Source: Rhodoferax sp.
Lineage (GTDB): Bacteria; Pseudomonadota; Gammaproteobacteria; Burkholderiales; Burkholderiaceae_C
DNA length: 9,379 bases
Reading direction: 5' to 3'
Assembly (NCBI GenBank): GCA_021731215.1
Contig: JAKFXU010000140.1
Span: 1 to 9,379 of the forward strand
The notes beneath the pieces were generated by a model. The model saw only the letters and a list, made by a program, of their open reading frames with translations, searched no databases and had not been told where the DNA came from. Below are positions 1 to 8,100 of this stretch, one piece after another. Position numbers and translations under genes: made by a program. The first letter of the stretch is position 1, and each line of letters starts with the position of its first letter.

Positions 1-44
1 TTGCAAGGCCGCATGAACACTCACTTCTGTACCCACGCACGAGT

Positions 45-59
45 TCACCTTTTGGGTGA
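45..59. repeat. Short hairpin (5-bp stem)
   Basis: TCACC at 45-49 is the exact reverse complement of GGTGA at 55-59, leaving a T-rich 5-base loop. It lies just left of the larger palindromic element. No T-run follows, so it does not look like an intrinsic terminator. A stem this short can arise by chance, and I list it mainly because it adds to the cluster of self-complementary sequence here. Confidence 0.35.
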
Positions 60-66
60 CAGCGCT

Positions 67-184
67 ACGTGCCCGATTGAGCCGCCCTGGCGCGCTCTGG
101 CGGCGTTGCTCCTCCTTGCGGGCAGTAGCCCGCCGCGTCGTCGCGCCTTGCCAGCGCACCCCATGACGACCCACTCGGGCACGT
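67..184. repeat. 118-bp imperfect palindrome bounded by 13-bp inverted repeats
   Basis: The outer arms are 67-79 and 172-184. They are complementary at 12 of 13 positions, including ten consecutive pairs (67-76 with 175-184). Inside, 92-101 pairs with 150-157 (8 bp with a 2-base bulge), and at the centre GCGGGC (118-123) pairs perfectly with GCCCGC (128-133) around an AGTA loop. An alternative hairpin, 81-86 with 99-104, would compete with the middle stem. The nested arrangement could be a structured RNA, a miniature mobile or REP-like dispersed element, or a cruciform-forming site. No transposase or target-site duplication is visible and there is no T-tract. It ends 32 bases before the GTG start of the next gene, so it could lie in that gene's leader. 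Confidence 0.6.
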
Positions 185-216
185 CCAACTGCGGTTTCTA
201 GGTTGAAGAAAAAGAG

Positions 217-648
217 GTGACTGCCGTCAACCTCGCCGTGGAACTTGAACGCGCCGTGATTCAGCACGTGCTGGACGCGGACGAGAGCATTTACGTCACG
301 GAGGATGGTTTGTTTCCGTTTTGGGTTCGCATCCACCAGGGCTCTGGTTTTGTGAGTTTCAGGACCCACACCAATTTCAAGAAATCAGCCACTCATGTGC
401 AAAGGCTTGAGCTCTGCAATGAACTCAACATGAAGAATTACATGATTACCGCGAACGTCCAGGACGGTCGCCTGTATTTTGATTACGTTCTCATTTACCG
501 GGATGGCTTGTTGCGGGAAACCTTTATCCGCGGATGCCGACTATTCGCCAGAAATGTAGAGAAGGGACTTGAACAGGTTGATCCTGAAAATGACTTCGTA
601 TTGCAGCCGGGCAAAACTGAGCCAGAAGATGAAAAGGGAGGGGCATGA
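217..648 (+). CDS. YbjN domain-containing protein
   Basis: This 143-residue protein resembles the YbjN family, small cytoplasmic proteins with a fold like type III secretion chaperones and no firmly established biochemical activity. The sequence shows the typical layout: an N-terminal helix (about 4-20), a beta-rich section with aromatic residues (about 25-50), the segment CNELNMKNY (67-75) typical of the family, paired strands around DGRLYFDYVLIYRDG (83-97), then a C-terminal helix (about 98-120) and an acidic tail. There is no signal peptide or membrane segment. GTG at 217 is the first start after the in-frame TAG at 199-201; GTG at 238 is an alternative that would remove seven residues. 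The stop overlaps the ADP-ribosylglycohydrolase start by ATGA, so the two are probably co-translated. Its base composition is lower in G+C than recB (58 of 120 bases at 421-540). The family call rests on recalled pattern; function is unknown. Confidence 0.8.
   Translation: MTAVNLAVELERAVIQHVLDADESIYVTEDGLFPFWVRIHQGSGFVSFRTHTNFKKSATHVQRLELCNELNMKNYMITANVQDGRLYFDYVLIYRDGLLRETFIRGCRLFARNVEKGLEQVDPENDFVLQPGKTEPEDEKGGA
636..641 (+). promoter_or_regulatory. Ribosome binding site of the ADP-ribosylglycohydrolase gene
   Basis: GGGAGG lies 3 bases before the ATG at 645 (GGAG core 4 bases upstream), within the end of the YbjN gene. With the ATGA overlap it supports ATG 645 as the start and suggests translational coupling. 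Confidence 0.65.
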
Positions 649-1568
649 GCCAAATTAGCCTAGAAAAACGGATCAATCGCGCCCGTGGCGCCTTGCTGGG
701 TCTGGCCGTAGGTGATGCCATCGGCACGACGGTCGAATTCAAACCGCGTGGATCCTTCACGCCGCTGACCGACATGGTGGGGGGCGGTCCATTCGAGCTG
801 CGGCCCGGCCAGTGGACGGACGACACCAGCATGGCCTTGTGCCTGGCAGCCAGCCTGGTCGAACACGGGTTTGACACACATGACCAAATGCAGCGCTACC
901 TGCTTTGGCAGGACGAAGGCTACATGTCGAGCAACGGAAAGTGCTTTGATATTGGCATTGCGACTTCGTCGGCTTTGGCGCGTTTCCGGCGTACCGGCAA
1001 TCCCGTGGCGGGCTCCGCCAATCCGAACAGCGCGGGCAACGGCTCCATCATGCGTTTGGCCCCCGTGCCCATCCATTACCTGGATACCCCGGAGTTGGCC
1101 ATTCAGATGAGTGGTGCGCAATCGACAACGACACACCGGGCGCCTGAGTGCTTGGCCGCTTGCCGTCTGTTGGCCGAGGCGCTGATTCGGGCTTCACAGG
1201 GTATGGCGAAAGACGACGTGCTGGCGCCGCTCCAGCCAACAATACCGATGTCGAACGCCTTGAAGTTGATTGCCGGCGGACATTACAAAACCAAATCCGA
1301 GACTCAAATCCAGGGCTCTGGTTATGTGGTGGAGAGCCTGGAGGCTGCTTTCTGGTGTTTTTGGCAGACTGACAGTTTCAAAGACTGCGTGCTGCTGGCC
1401 GCCAATTTAGGCGATGACGCCGATACCACGGCGGCCGTCGCGGGCCAGTTGGCCGGTGCTTTTTATGGTGAGTCCGGGATTCCCGCACCGTGGTTGCAAA
1501 AGTTGGCCATGGCGACAGAAATTGGTCAGTTGGCAGAGCGACTTGCGGTGCAAAAGCCCAGGCATTGA
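645..1568 (+). CDS. ADP-ribosylglycohydrolase family protein (DraG/ARH type)
   Basis: The 307-residue protein belongs to the family that removes ADP-ribose from modified targets using two magnesium ions. R. rubrum DraG, which reactivates nitrogenase reductase by removing ADP-ribose from arginine, is of similar length, so this gene looks complete. Visible motifs are GDAIG (23-27) with Glu31 following in VEF, WTDDTSMAL (57-65), AGNGSIMRLAPVP (130-142), TTHRAPE (162-168) and NLGDDADTTAA (254-264). By family comparison Glu31, Thr58, Asp59, Asp60, Asp258, Asp260 and Thr261 are the metal ligands, and all are present, so the enzyme should be active. No signal peptide is seen, so it should act in the cytoplasm. 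The target is not predictable from sequence: arginine, serine, nucleic acid and small-molecule substrates occur in the family. No ADP-ribosyltransferase or nitrogenase gene lies in the window. It overlaps the YbjN gene by 4 bases and ends 81 bases before recC. Confidence 0.92.
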   Translation: MSQISLEKRINRARGALLGLAVGDAIGTTVEFKPRGSFTPLTDMVGGGPFELRPGQWTDDTSMALCLAASLVEHGFDTHDQMQRYLLWQDEGYMSSNGKCFDIGIATSSALARFRRTGNPVAGSANPNSAGNGSIMRLAPVPIHYLDTPELAIQMSGAQSTTTHRAPECLAACRLLAEALIRASQGMAKDDVLAPLQPTIPMSNALKLIAGGHYKTKSETQIQGSGYVVESLEAAFWCFWQTDSFKDCVLLAANLGDDADTTAAVAGQLAGAFYGESGIPAPWLQKLAMATEIGQLAERLAVQKPRH

Positions 1569-1636
1569 ACTGAATGCGGGCCTCTGGCCGGGCTATGGCA
1601 TGGTGCATGATCAGCGGATGAGTCAACAAGAAAATC

Positions 1637-1641
1637 GGGAG
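1637..1641 (+). promoter_or_regulatory. Ribosome binding site of recC (decides the start)
   Basis: GGGAG is separated by 8 bases from the ATG at 1650 and by only 5 from an adjacent in-frame TTG at 1647. Spacing and codon preference both favour ATG 1650. The rest of the 1569-1649 gap shows no clear promoter or terminator, only a weak 4-bp GGCC hairpin at 1579-1589. recC may therefore be read through from the upstream genes or use a promoter I cannot identify. Confidence 0.6.
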
Positions 1642-1649
1642 CGTCTTTG

Positions 1650-4600
1650 ATGACAACACACACCAAGCCGGCACCTGCCTCATCGTTTGCCCCCGGCTTC
1701 ATGGTCTTGCACGGCAACCGCCTGGAAGACCTGCGCGACCTGCTGACCCAATTCCTCCAGACGCAGCCGCTGCCGCCGCTGGTGCCCGAGGTGATTCTGG
1801 TTCAAAGCAATGGCATGAAGCACTGGCTGGAGATGGCGCTGGCCGACGATGCCGCCTTGGGCATTTGCGCCGCCACCCGGCTGGAGTTGCCCAGTGGCTA
1901 CCTGTGGCAGGTCTACCGCAGCGTGCTGGGTGCTGATGCAGTGCCTCAGCACATGCCATTTGACAAGCGCAGTTTGTTATGGCGTCTGGTGCGGCTGTTG
2001 CCCGTGCTGGCTGCCAGCAATCCGGTTTATGCCCCGCTGGCGCGGTACTTGGGCGGCAACACCAGTGGCCGCAAGCTCTATCAGTTGGCGCTGCAGGTGG
2101 CCGATACATTGGACGGCTACCAAACCTATCGGGCCGACTGGCTGGGTGATTGGGCGCAGGGAGAAGCAGGGCCGGACATGCTGCGCACCCATGATGGCAA
2201 ATCAACCGTGCTGGAAGCATCGCACGCCTGGCAAGCCCAGTTGTGGCGTGACATTCGAGCCGATGTTGGCGAACAGTTGGCGGATTCGTCCCGCGCCAGT
2301 GTTCACGCCAAGTTCATGTCGGCACTCAAAACCTTGGTCGAGCAAAGCAAGGCCACGGGCCAGCGTCCCGCAGGGCTGCCGCACCGGCTCGTAGTGTTCG
2401 GCATTTCCTCCTTGCCCATGCAGACCGTGGAGGCCCTGGCTGAATTGGGCCAGGTCTGCCAGGTGCTGATGCTGGTGCAAAACCCGTGTCAGCATTACTG
2501 GGGCGACATCGTCGAAGGCCACGACCAGTTGCGCCAGCAGGTGCGCCGCAGGCAAGCCGTGAAGAGTTTCAGTGCGATGGAAGCTTCAGCGCTGCACACC
2601 GCCACCCATCCCTTGCTGGCCTCATGGGGCAAACAGGGGCGTGACTACCTGCACCTGCTCGATGACTTTGACCGTGTCGAGCATTACCGGCAGCGGCTCA
2701 CCCGGGTGGAGATTTTCGTGGACCCCGCGCAAGGCCAGGAGAACCCCTCGCAGTTGAACCAACTGCAATCAGCCATCCTGAACCTGCAGCCCCTGCCAGA
2801 CGCTCCGGTGGCGCTGCCGCAGGATGCATCCATCAGCCTCATCACCACCCATTGCGCGCAGCGCGAGGTCGAAGTCCTGCATGACCGGCTGCTGGCCTGG
2901 TTCGACGCCGATCCAGCCTTGCACCCCCGTGATGTGATGGTGATGGTGCCCGACATGGCGGCGTTTGCCCCGCACATTCAGGCGGTGTTTGGCCGGTTTT
3001 CTCCCGGGCAGCCCCGGTATATCCCGTATTCGGTGGCCGACACCACGCCGCGCCAGTCACCCCTGGTTCAGGCGCTGGATCAATTGTTGTCACTGCCGGG
3101 GTCGCGGGTGTCGCTGGCCGACTGGCTCAGCCTGTTTGAAGTGTCTGCGGTGCGCAAGCGCTTCTGTGTCAGCGAGGCCGATGTGGCGCAACTGCAAAGC
3201 TGGCTGATGCTGACCGGTGTGCGCTGGGGTTTGGATGCCGCGCACCGCATGGCGTGGGGCGTGCCTGCTGGCGTTGCGGGTCTGGACCAGAACACCTGGG
3301 CTTTTGGCTTGCGCCGTCTTTTGCTGGGCTATGCCGTCGGCGCCGGAGCGCCGTGGGGTGCCACCTTGCCGCAAGCGGCCCTGGGCGGCCTGGATGCCAC
3401 GCTGATCAGCGCGCTGCTTGACTGGGTCGAGGCGACCAGCAAGACTCTGCAGGAATTGTCGGGCGACAAGACCCCTGAGCAATGGGGCCACACCCTGGGT
3501 GGCCTGGTCGAGCGCTTCTTTCTGGCCAGCGATGATGCCGAAGAGCGCCTCATCCAGCGTTGCCTGGCACCGCTGGAGGTGTGGCTGCAGGCCTGCGCGG
3601 ACGCCCGGCTGGACACGCCCTTGCCGCTGGACGTGGTGCGTGAGCATTGGCTGTCGCAGATTGAGGAAACCGGTCTGCAGCAGCGCTTTTTTGGCGGCGG
3701 CGTGCAATTTGGCACCTTGATGCCGATGCGCTCCATCCCCTTCCAGGCGATTTGTCTGCTGGGCATGAACGATGGCGACTACCCAAGACAAAAAGCCGCC
3801 CGTGACTTTGACCTGATGGGCATCAGCTGGCGCGCCGGGGACCGTTCCCGCCGCGAGGATGACCGCTATCTGTTTCTGGAAGCAATCCTGTCGGCGCGGC
3901 AAAAGCTCTACATCAGTTGGCAAGGCCATCGCGCCACCGACAACAGCGAGCAGCCGCCTTCGGTGCTGGTGGCCCAGTTGATCGACTACCTGCAGGCCGG
4001 TTGGACGCCTGCTATTGAGCCAGAGAAGCAGCCGCTGCAACCGTTCTCGGAGTCCTACTTTCTGCAGGACTCGCCGTTTCAGACCTACGACAAGGATTGG
4101 GCCCGGGTGCATGAAGCGCAACACACCAAAGAGACAAGCGACAGCCCCGCAGCGTTGGCCGCCCCCACGGCCTTGACACTGGCCGACCTGCGGCAACTGG
4201 TGCGCCAACCGGTTGAGGTGTTTTTCAAGGCGCGCTTGCGGGTACGCCTGGAGACGGTGGAGGAACTCGCGCAGTTGGAAGAGCCGTTTTCGCTCAATGG
4301 CCTGGAGCAATACCAGGCCGGCCAGGACCTGCTCGATGCCCATGAGCTGCAACCGGCGATCGAGAAGCTGACCCTCTCTGGCAAATTACCCATGGCCGCC
4401 TTTGGCACCCGGTTGGCGGCCGACCTGCAAGAAAAAGCGCAAATCGTGCTGGACCGGCAAACCGGCTGGAAGACGCACTATCCGCACGCCCTGCCGGCGC
4501 AATCCATTGCCTTGAATGTGGGCGGCATCGCCATCACCGGAACCTTGGAGGGACTGTGGAGCGGGGAAGCTGCCTGGCTGCAGCTCAATCAGCGGGTCGG

Positions 4601-5108
4601 TGCCGTGCTGGAAGGGGAGAAAGAAGCTCAAACCGCGCGCGGCCACGTTGTCACCAGCCTATGGGTTCATCACCTGGCGGCCTGCGCCAGCGGCATGCCG
4701 GTGACCAGTGTGCAACTGGGGCTCGATGGCCAGGTGGTCTTCAACACCCTGCCCCAGGAAGAAGCTTTGGGCGTTTTGCAGCGCCTGGTCAAGGTCTATC
4801 TGGCGGCCTGGGAAAGGCCGCTGCCGGTGGCGTGCAAAACCGCCTGGGCCTATTTGCAGGCAAAAGCGCAGGCCGACCAACTGGCCTTCGATAACCCCGA
4901 CAAAGAGCCCAAAGACCCGCACGATGCCGCGCAAGCCGCATTTGAAGGCGGCCACCGGGCTGGCGAACGCACTGAGTCCGCGTATCTGACGCGCGCCTTT
5001 GAGAGTTATGACGACGTCGAACTTGAACTGCCCGCATGGGCTGAACTGTTGTATGGCGATATGGCCCAACATGTCCAACTGGCCCACCGTGCAGGAGCTG
5101 CAGCATGA
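1650..5108 (+). CDS. recC: Exodeoxyribonuclease V gamma subunit RecC
   Basis: RecC holds RecB and RecD together, splits the duplex at the DNA end and scans the 3' strand for Chi. The 1152-residue product is close in length to E. coli RecC (1122). Family hallmarks are HGNRLEDL (21-28), ILVQSNGM (49-56), LPSGYLW (80-86), QREVEVLHDRLL in the middle third, MPMRSIPF (691-698), GMNDGDYPR (705-713) and GDRSRREDDRYLFLEA (starting at 730). The N-terminal part corresponds to the helicase-like Chi-scanning domain, which lacks a working ATP site as expected, and the C-terminal part to the inactive nuclease-like fold that contacts the other subunits. At positions equivalent to E. coli Chi-contact residues, Gln52, Leu80, Trp86, Asp152, Asp155, Arg161 and Arg215 are kept, but Asn54, His58, Thr153 and Gly156 replace Thr40, Gln44, Leu134 and Gln137. 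ATG 1650 is preferred to TTG 1647 on ribosome-site spacing. The stop overlaps the recB start by 4 bases, and no ptrA intervenes. Confidence 0.97.
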   Translation: MTTHTKPAPASSFAPGFMVLHGNRLEDLRDLLTQFLQTQPLPPLVPEVILVQSNGMKHWLEMALADDAALGICAATRLELPSGYLWQVYRSVLGADAVPQHMPFDKRSLLWRLVRLLPVLAASNPVYAPLARYLGGNTSGRKLYQLALQVADTLDGYQTYRADWLGDWAQGEAGPDMLRTHDGKSTVLEASHAWQAQLWRDIRADVGEQLADSSRASVHAKFMSALKTLVEQSKATGQRPAGLPHRLVVFGISSLPMQTVEALAELGQVCQVLMLVQNPCQHYWGDIVEGHDQLRQQVRRRQAVKSFSAMEASALHTATHPLLASWGKQGRDYLHLLDDFDRVEHYRQRLTRVEIFVDPAQGQENPSQLNQLQSAILNLQPLPDAPVALPQDASISLITTHCAQREVEVLHDRLLAWFDADPALHPRDVMVMVPDMAAFAPHIQAVFGRFSPGQPRYIPYSVADTTPRQSPLVQALDQLLSLPGSRVSLADWLSLFEVSAVRKRFCVSEADVAQLQSWLMLTGVRWGLDAAHRMAWGVPAGVAGLDQNTWAFGLRRLLLGYAVGAGAPWGATLPQAALGGLDATLISALLDWVEATSKTLQELSGDKTPEQWGHTLGGLVERFFLASDDAEERLIQRCLAPLEVWLQACADARLDTPLPLDVVREHWLSQIEETGLQQRFFGGGVQFGTLMPMRSIPFQAICLLGMNDGDYPRQKAARDFDLMGISWRAGDRSRREDDRYLFLEAILSARQKLYISWQGHRATDNSEQPPSVLVAQLIDYLQAGWTPAIEPEKQPLQPFSESYFLQDSPFQTYDKDWARVHEAQHTKETSDSPAALAAPTALTLADLRQLVRQPVEVFFKARLRVRLETVEELAQLEEPFSLNGLEQYQAGQDLLDAHELQPAIEKLTLSGKLPMAAFGTRLAADLQEKAQIVLDRQTGWKTHYPHALPAQSIALNVGGIAITGTLEGLWSGEAAWLQLNQRVGAVLEGEKEAQTARGHVVTSLWVHHLAACASGMPVTSVQLGLDGQVVFNTLPQEEALGVLQRLVKVYLAAWERPLPVACKTAWAYLQAKAQADQLAFDNPDKEPKDPHDAAQAAFEGGHRAGERTESAYLTRAFESYDDVELELPAWAELLYGDMAQHVQLAHRAGAAA
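5093..5097 (+). promoter_or_regulatory. Ribosome binding site of recB
   Basis: AGGAG sits inside the last codons of recC, 7 bases before ATG 5105. It fixes the recB start, and the ATGA overlap suggests coupling to recC translation. Confidence 0.7.
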
Positions 5109-8100
5109 CTGGCCTCTTTAAACTGGACCCCTTGACCATGCCGCTCAAGGGCCTGCAGGTGATTGAGGCCTCCGCTGGCACCGGCAAAACCTGGACTCTG
5201 GCGGCGCTTTACGTGCGGCTGGTATTGGGTCATGTGCCAGACAGTACCGAGATCAACAGCGGTTTGTATCCACCGCAAATTTTGGTGATGACGTTCACCG
5301 AAGCCGCCACTGCCGAACTTCGCGGTCGAATCCGGGAGCGCCTGGCGCAGGCGGCGCGCTACTTCCGCCACGGTGAGCAAGAAGGCTTTGAGGTTGATGA
5401 TTTCTTGCGCATCCTGCGCTCAGAGATTAACGCAGGCCAATGGCCCGCCTGCGCCTACCGCCTGGACATGGCGGCGCAGTGGATGGACGATGCCGCCATC
5501 TTCACCATCCACGGCTGGAGCAGCCGGATGCTTAAAACACACGCATTTGACAGCGCCAGCCTGTTCCAGCAAAGCCGGGTGGAAGACAGCGGCCGGCTCA
5601 AGCTCACCGCCGTGCAGGACTACTGGCGCAAGTGGTTTTACCCACTCTCAAACGCCCAACTGGGGGCGCTCCAGCCCTTGGGGGGAACGCCAGCAGAGCT
5701 GTTTGACAAACTCGGCGAACTTTGGGCCCTTGAAGACCAAGCGCCGCACTCTTTTGCTGCACCTGCGCAGACACCGGATGTCCTTATCCGTGACTGGGAA
5801 ATCTGGCAAGAAAAACGCAATGAGTTGGAGTCTCTGGCGCGACCCGCCTGGACGCCTGAAATTGTTGCGCTGGTCAATGATGCGGCAGCTCGCAAGGCCA
5901 TCAAAGGCTATCGGCCGGATTGGTTGTCAGGCTGGCAGACTCAAATGGCGCAATGGGCCCAAGGTGGTGAAGTCAAGCTGGAGACGCTGCAGCGGTTCTC
6001 TGTCAGCCGGTTGCTGGAAAAGGGCTGGAGCCAAGCCAGTAAGCACGTCGCGTTTTCTCACATCGATGCACTGCACTCGCATCAGAGTCAAGAACCTGAA
6101 GTCAGCACCCTGCTGCTCGCCCATGCCGCCTTCGAGATCGGTGCGGCCTACCGCCAGGCCAAGGCCCAACTGGCCCAGTTCGATTTCTCCGACCTGCTGC
6201 AGCACCTGTACCACGCCCTGCAGGCGCCCGATGGCCGCCTGGCTGCCGCCATCCGCCAGCAATTCCCCGTGGCGCTGGTCGATGAATTTCAGGACACCGA
6301 CCCCTGGCAATACGGCGCGCTGTCCAAAATCTATGGCGCATCGCCAAGCCCGTCAAATGCTGCTCAAGACACCGGTTTGATCATGATCGGCGACCCCAAG
6401 CAAGCGATTTACAGCTTCCGGGGCGCCGACCTCAACACCTATCTGACCGCCCGCCATCAGGCGCAGGCCATCCATACTTTGTCGGGCAACTTCCGCTCCA
6501 CCCAGGGCGTGGTCGAGGCCGTCAACCATGTGTTCTCCCGTGCCACCCAACCATTTGGCGAAGTGCCGTTTGAACGCGTGGATGCCTGCAATGACAAAGT
6601 GCTGCCGCTGCAAGTGGGCGACCACGCGCAGACCGCCATGACCGTCTGGCATCTGCAACACACCAAAACCCCGCGCAAGGAAGTGCTGGTGCGGCAAATG
6701 GCAGACCTGTTTGCCACGCAAATGGTGGGGCTGCTAAACCTTGGAGCCGCCCAGCCGGGCGACATGGCCGTGCTGGTGCGCGGCTGGACCGAGGCGCGCG
6801 CCATTCGCAACGCCCTCTCCAGCCGGGGGGTGCGCAGCGTCTATCTGTCCGAGCGCGACAGCGTGTTTGCCACCCCGCAGGCCACCGACCTGTGGCGCAT
6901 GCTGCGGGCCGTGGCCAATCCGCGCGCCACCCAGTGGGTCCGGGCCGCCCTGTGTACCCAGTTGTGGGGCCTGTCGTGGACCGAGCTTGAAGCCCTGTTC
7001 CAGAACGAGCAAGCCTGGGACGAGCTGACCGAGCGTTTTCATGGTTGGCAAACCATCTGGCAGCGCCAGGGCTTTCTGCCCATGCTGCACCACCTGTTGC
7101 ATGACCAGTCGATACCAACGCGGCTGCTCAATCAGGGCGACGGACAAAACAACAAGGGCGAACGCCAGCTCACCAACCTGCTGCACCTGGGCGACTTGCT
7201 GCAAACGGCTAGCCTGGGCCTGCAAGGCGAAGGCGCCCTGATCCGCTACCTGGAAGACCAACTGCGCCGTCCGCAGGCCAGTGGCGACATGGCCCAGTTG
7301 CGGTTGGAAAGCGACGCCAACCTGGTGCAGGTCATCACCCTGCACAAGGCCAAGGGCTTGCAATACCCGCTGGTGTTCCTGCCCTTTGTGTCCAACTACC
7401 GGGCCGAGAAAACCGACAGCGGCAAGGACGATGCGCTGCGGCTGGCTGAAGACATCCGCCTGCTCTACGTCGCGCTGACCCGCGCCGAACAAGCCCTGTG
7501 GGTGGGCATTGCCCATGTCAGGGGCGATGTGGATGGCAAAACCCCCAAAGTCAAAAGCGCTGTTTCATCGCTGCTGGGGCGTCAGGCCGCCGGTGATCTG
7601 GCCTCCTGCTTGAAGGGCTGGGAGTCCGAGCACATCGTGGTTCAAGCTGCCCCCGAGCCAGACGACAGCCGCTACACCCCAGAAGCGCCCCACAAAACCT
7701 GGAAACCCGCGCTGGTGCCGCAGCGCAAGCTCATCAGCCAGTGGTGGACGGCCAGCTTCAGCGCCTTGACGCGCGATGTTGGGCAGCGCCCCGTCAACAC
7801 CGTGACCCCCGATTCCGAACGGGACGAGCGCATGGGCGATTCACAAATCGACAGCGCCGTCATCACCGAACCGGACCTCACAGCGGCCAATGCGCCGCAA
7901 GACACCTTGCCCTTGCCATTCAACGCCTTCAAAGCCGGCAGCACCTACGGCACCTTGCTGCATGACCTGCTGGAATGGCAGGCGCAAAAAGGCTGGCCTG
8001 CAAGTCAGGAGAACCCCGCGGCCGCCATCGCGGCGCAATGGCATGGCGTAGTAAACCGCAAAGCGCAGCGCCTGAATCTCGAGGAGGCTCAGCAAGCCCT

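Larger units (their letters stand above)
1..216. other. Left-edge region with no supported gene
   Basis: I find no convincing gene here. One + frame is open from the window edge to a TAG at 199-201, but its product is rich in Arg, Pro, Ala and Leu and shows no recognisable motif. A second + frame ends at a TGA at 14-16, and the third at a TGA at 57-59. Any of these could be the tail of a gene lying to the left, which cannot be decided from this window. The minus strand also has a frame open across the region, with low-complexity Arg/Ala-rich content and no good start. Most of the stretch is taken up by inverted repeats (a short hairpin at 45-59 and the larger element at 67-184), which fits intergenic structured DNA better than coding sequence. 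Confidence 0.6.

Noticed and set aside
1..201. Open + frame of 66 codons at the left edge as a small gene
   Set aside because: It starts with the window edge, has low-complexity content without motifs, and overlaps the inverted repeats that better explain the sequence.
183..208. Possible integron attC site (GTCCAAC fits RYYYAAC, with GTTGAAG nearby)
   Set aside because: GTTGAAG does not fit GTTRRRY at its last base, the spacing is far too short for attC, and no integrase or cassette array is present.
1579..1589. GGCC-TCT-GGCC hairpin between the ADP-ribosylglycohydrolase gene and recC as a terminator
   Set aside because: The stem is only 4 bp and no T-run follows, so it cannot be supported as an intrinsic terminator.
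3965..3972. GCTGGTGG, identical to E. coli Chi, within recC
   Set aside because: It is made of common codons (Leu-Val) in a GC-rich gene. One occurrence says nothing about Chi function, and Chi specificity here is unknown.
3090..4352. Long minus-strand open frame (420 codons) inside recC
   Set aside because: It lies fully antisense to a well-supported recC, shows no recognisable domain, and its His/Gln/Leu/Arg-rich composition is typical of the reverse frame of a GC-rich gene.
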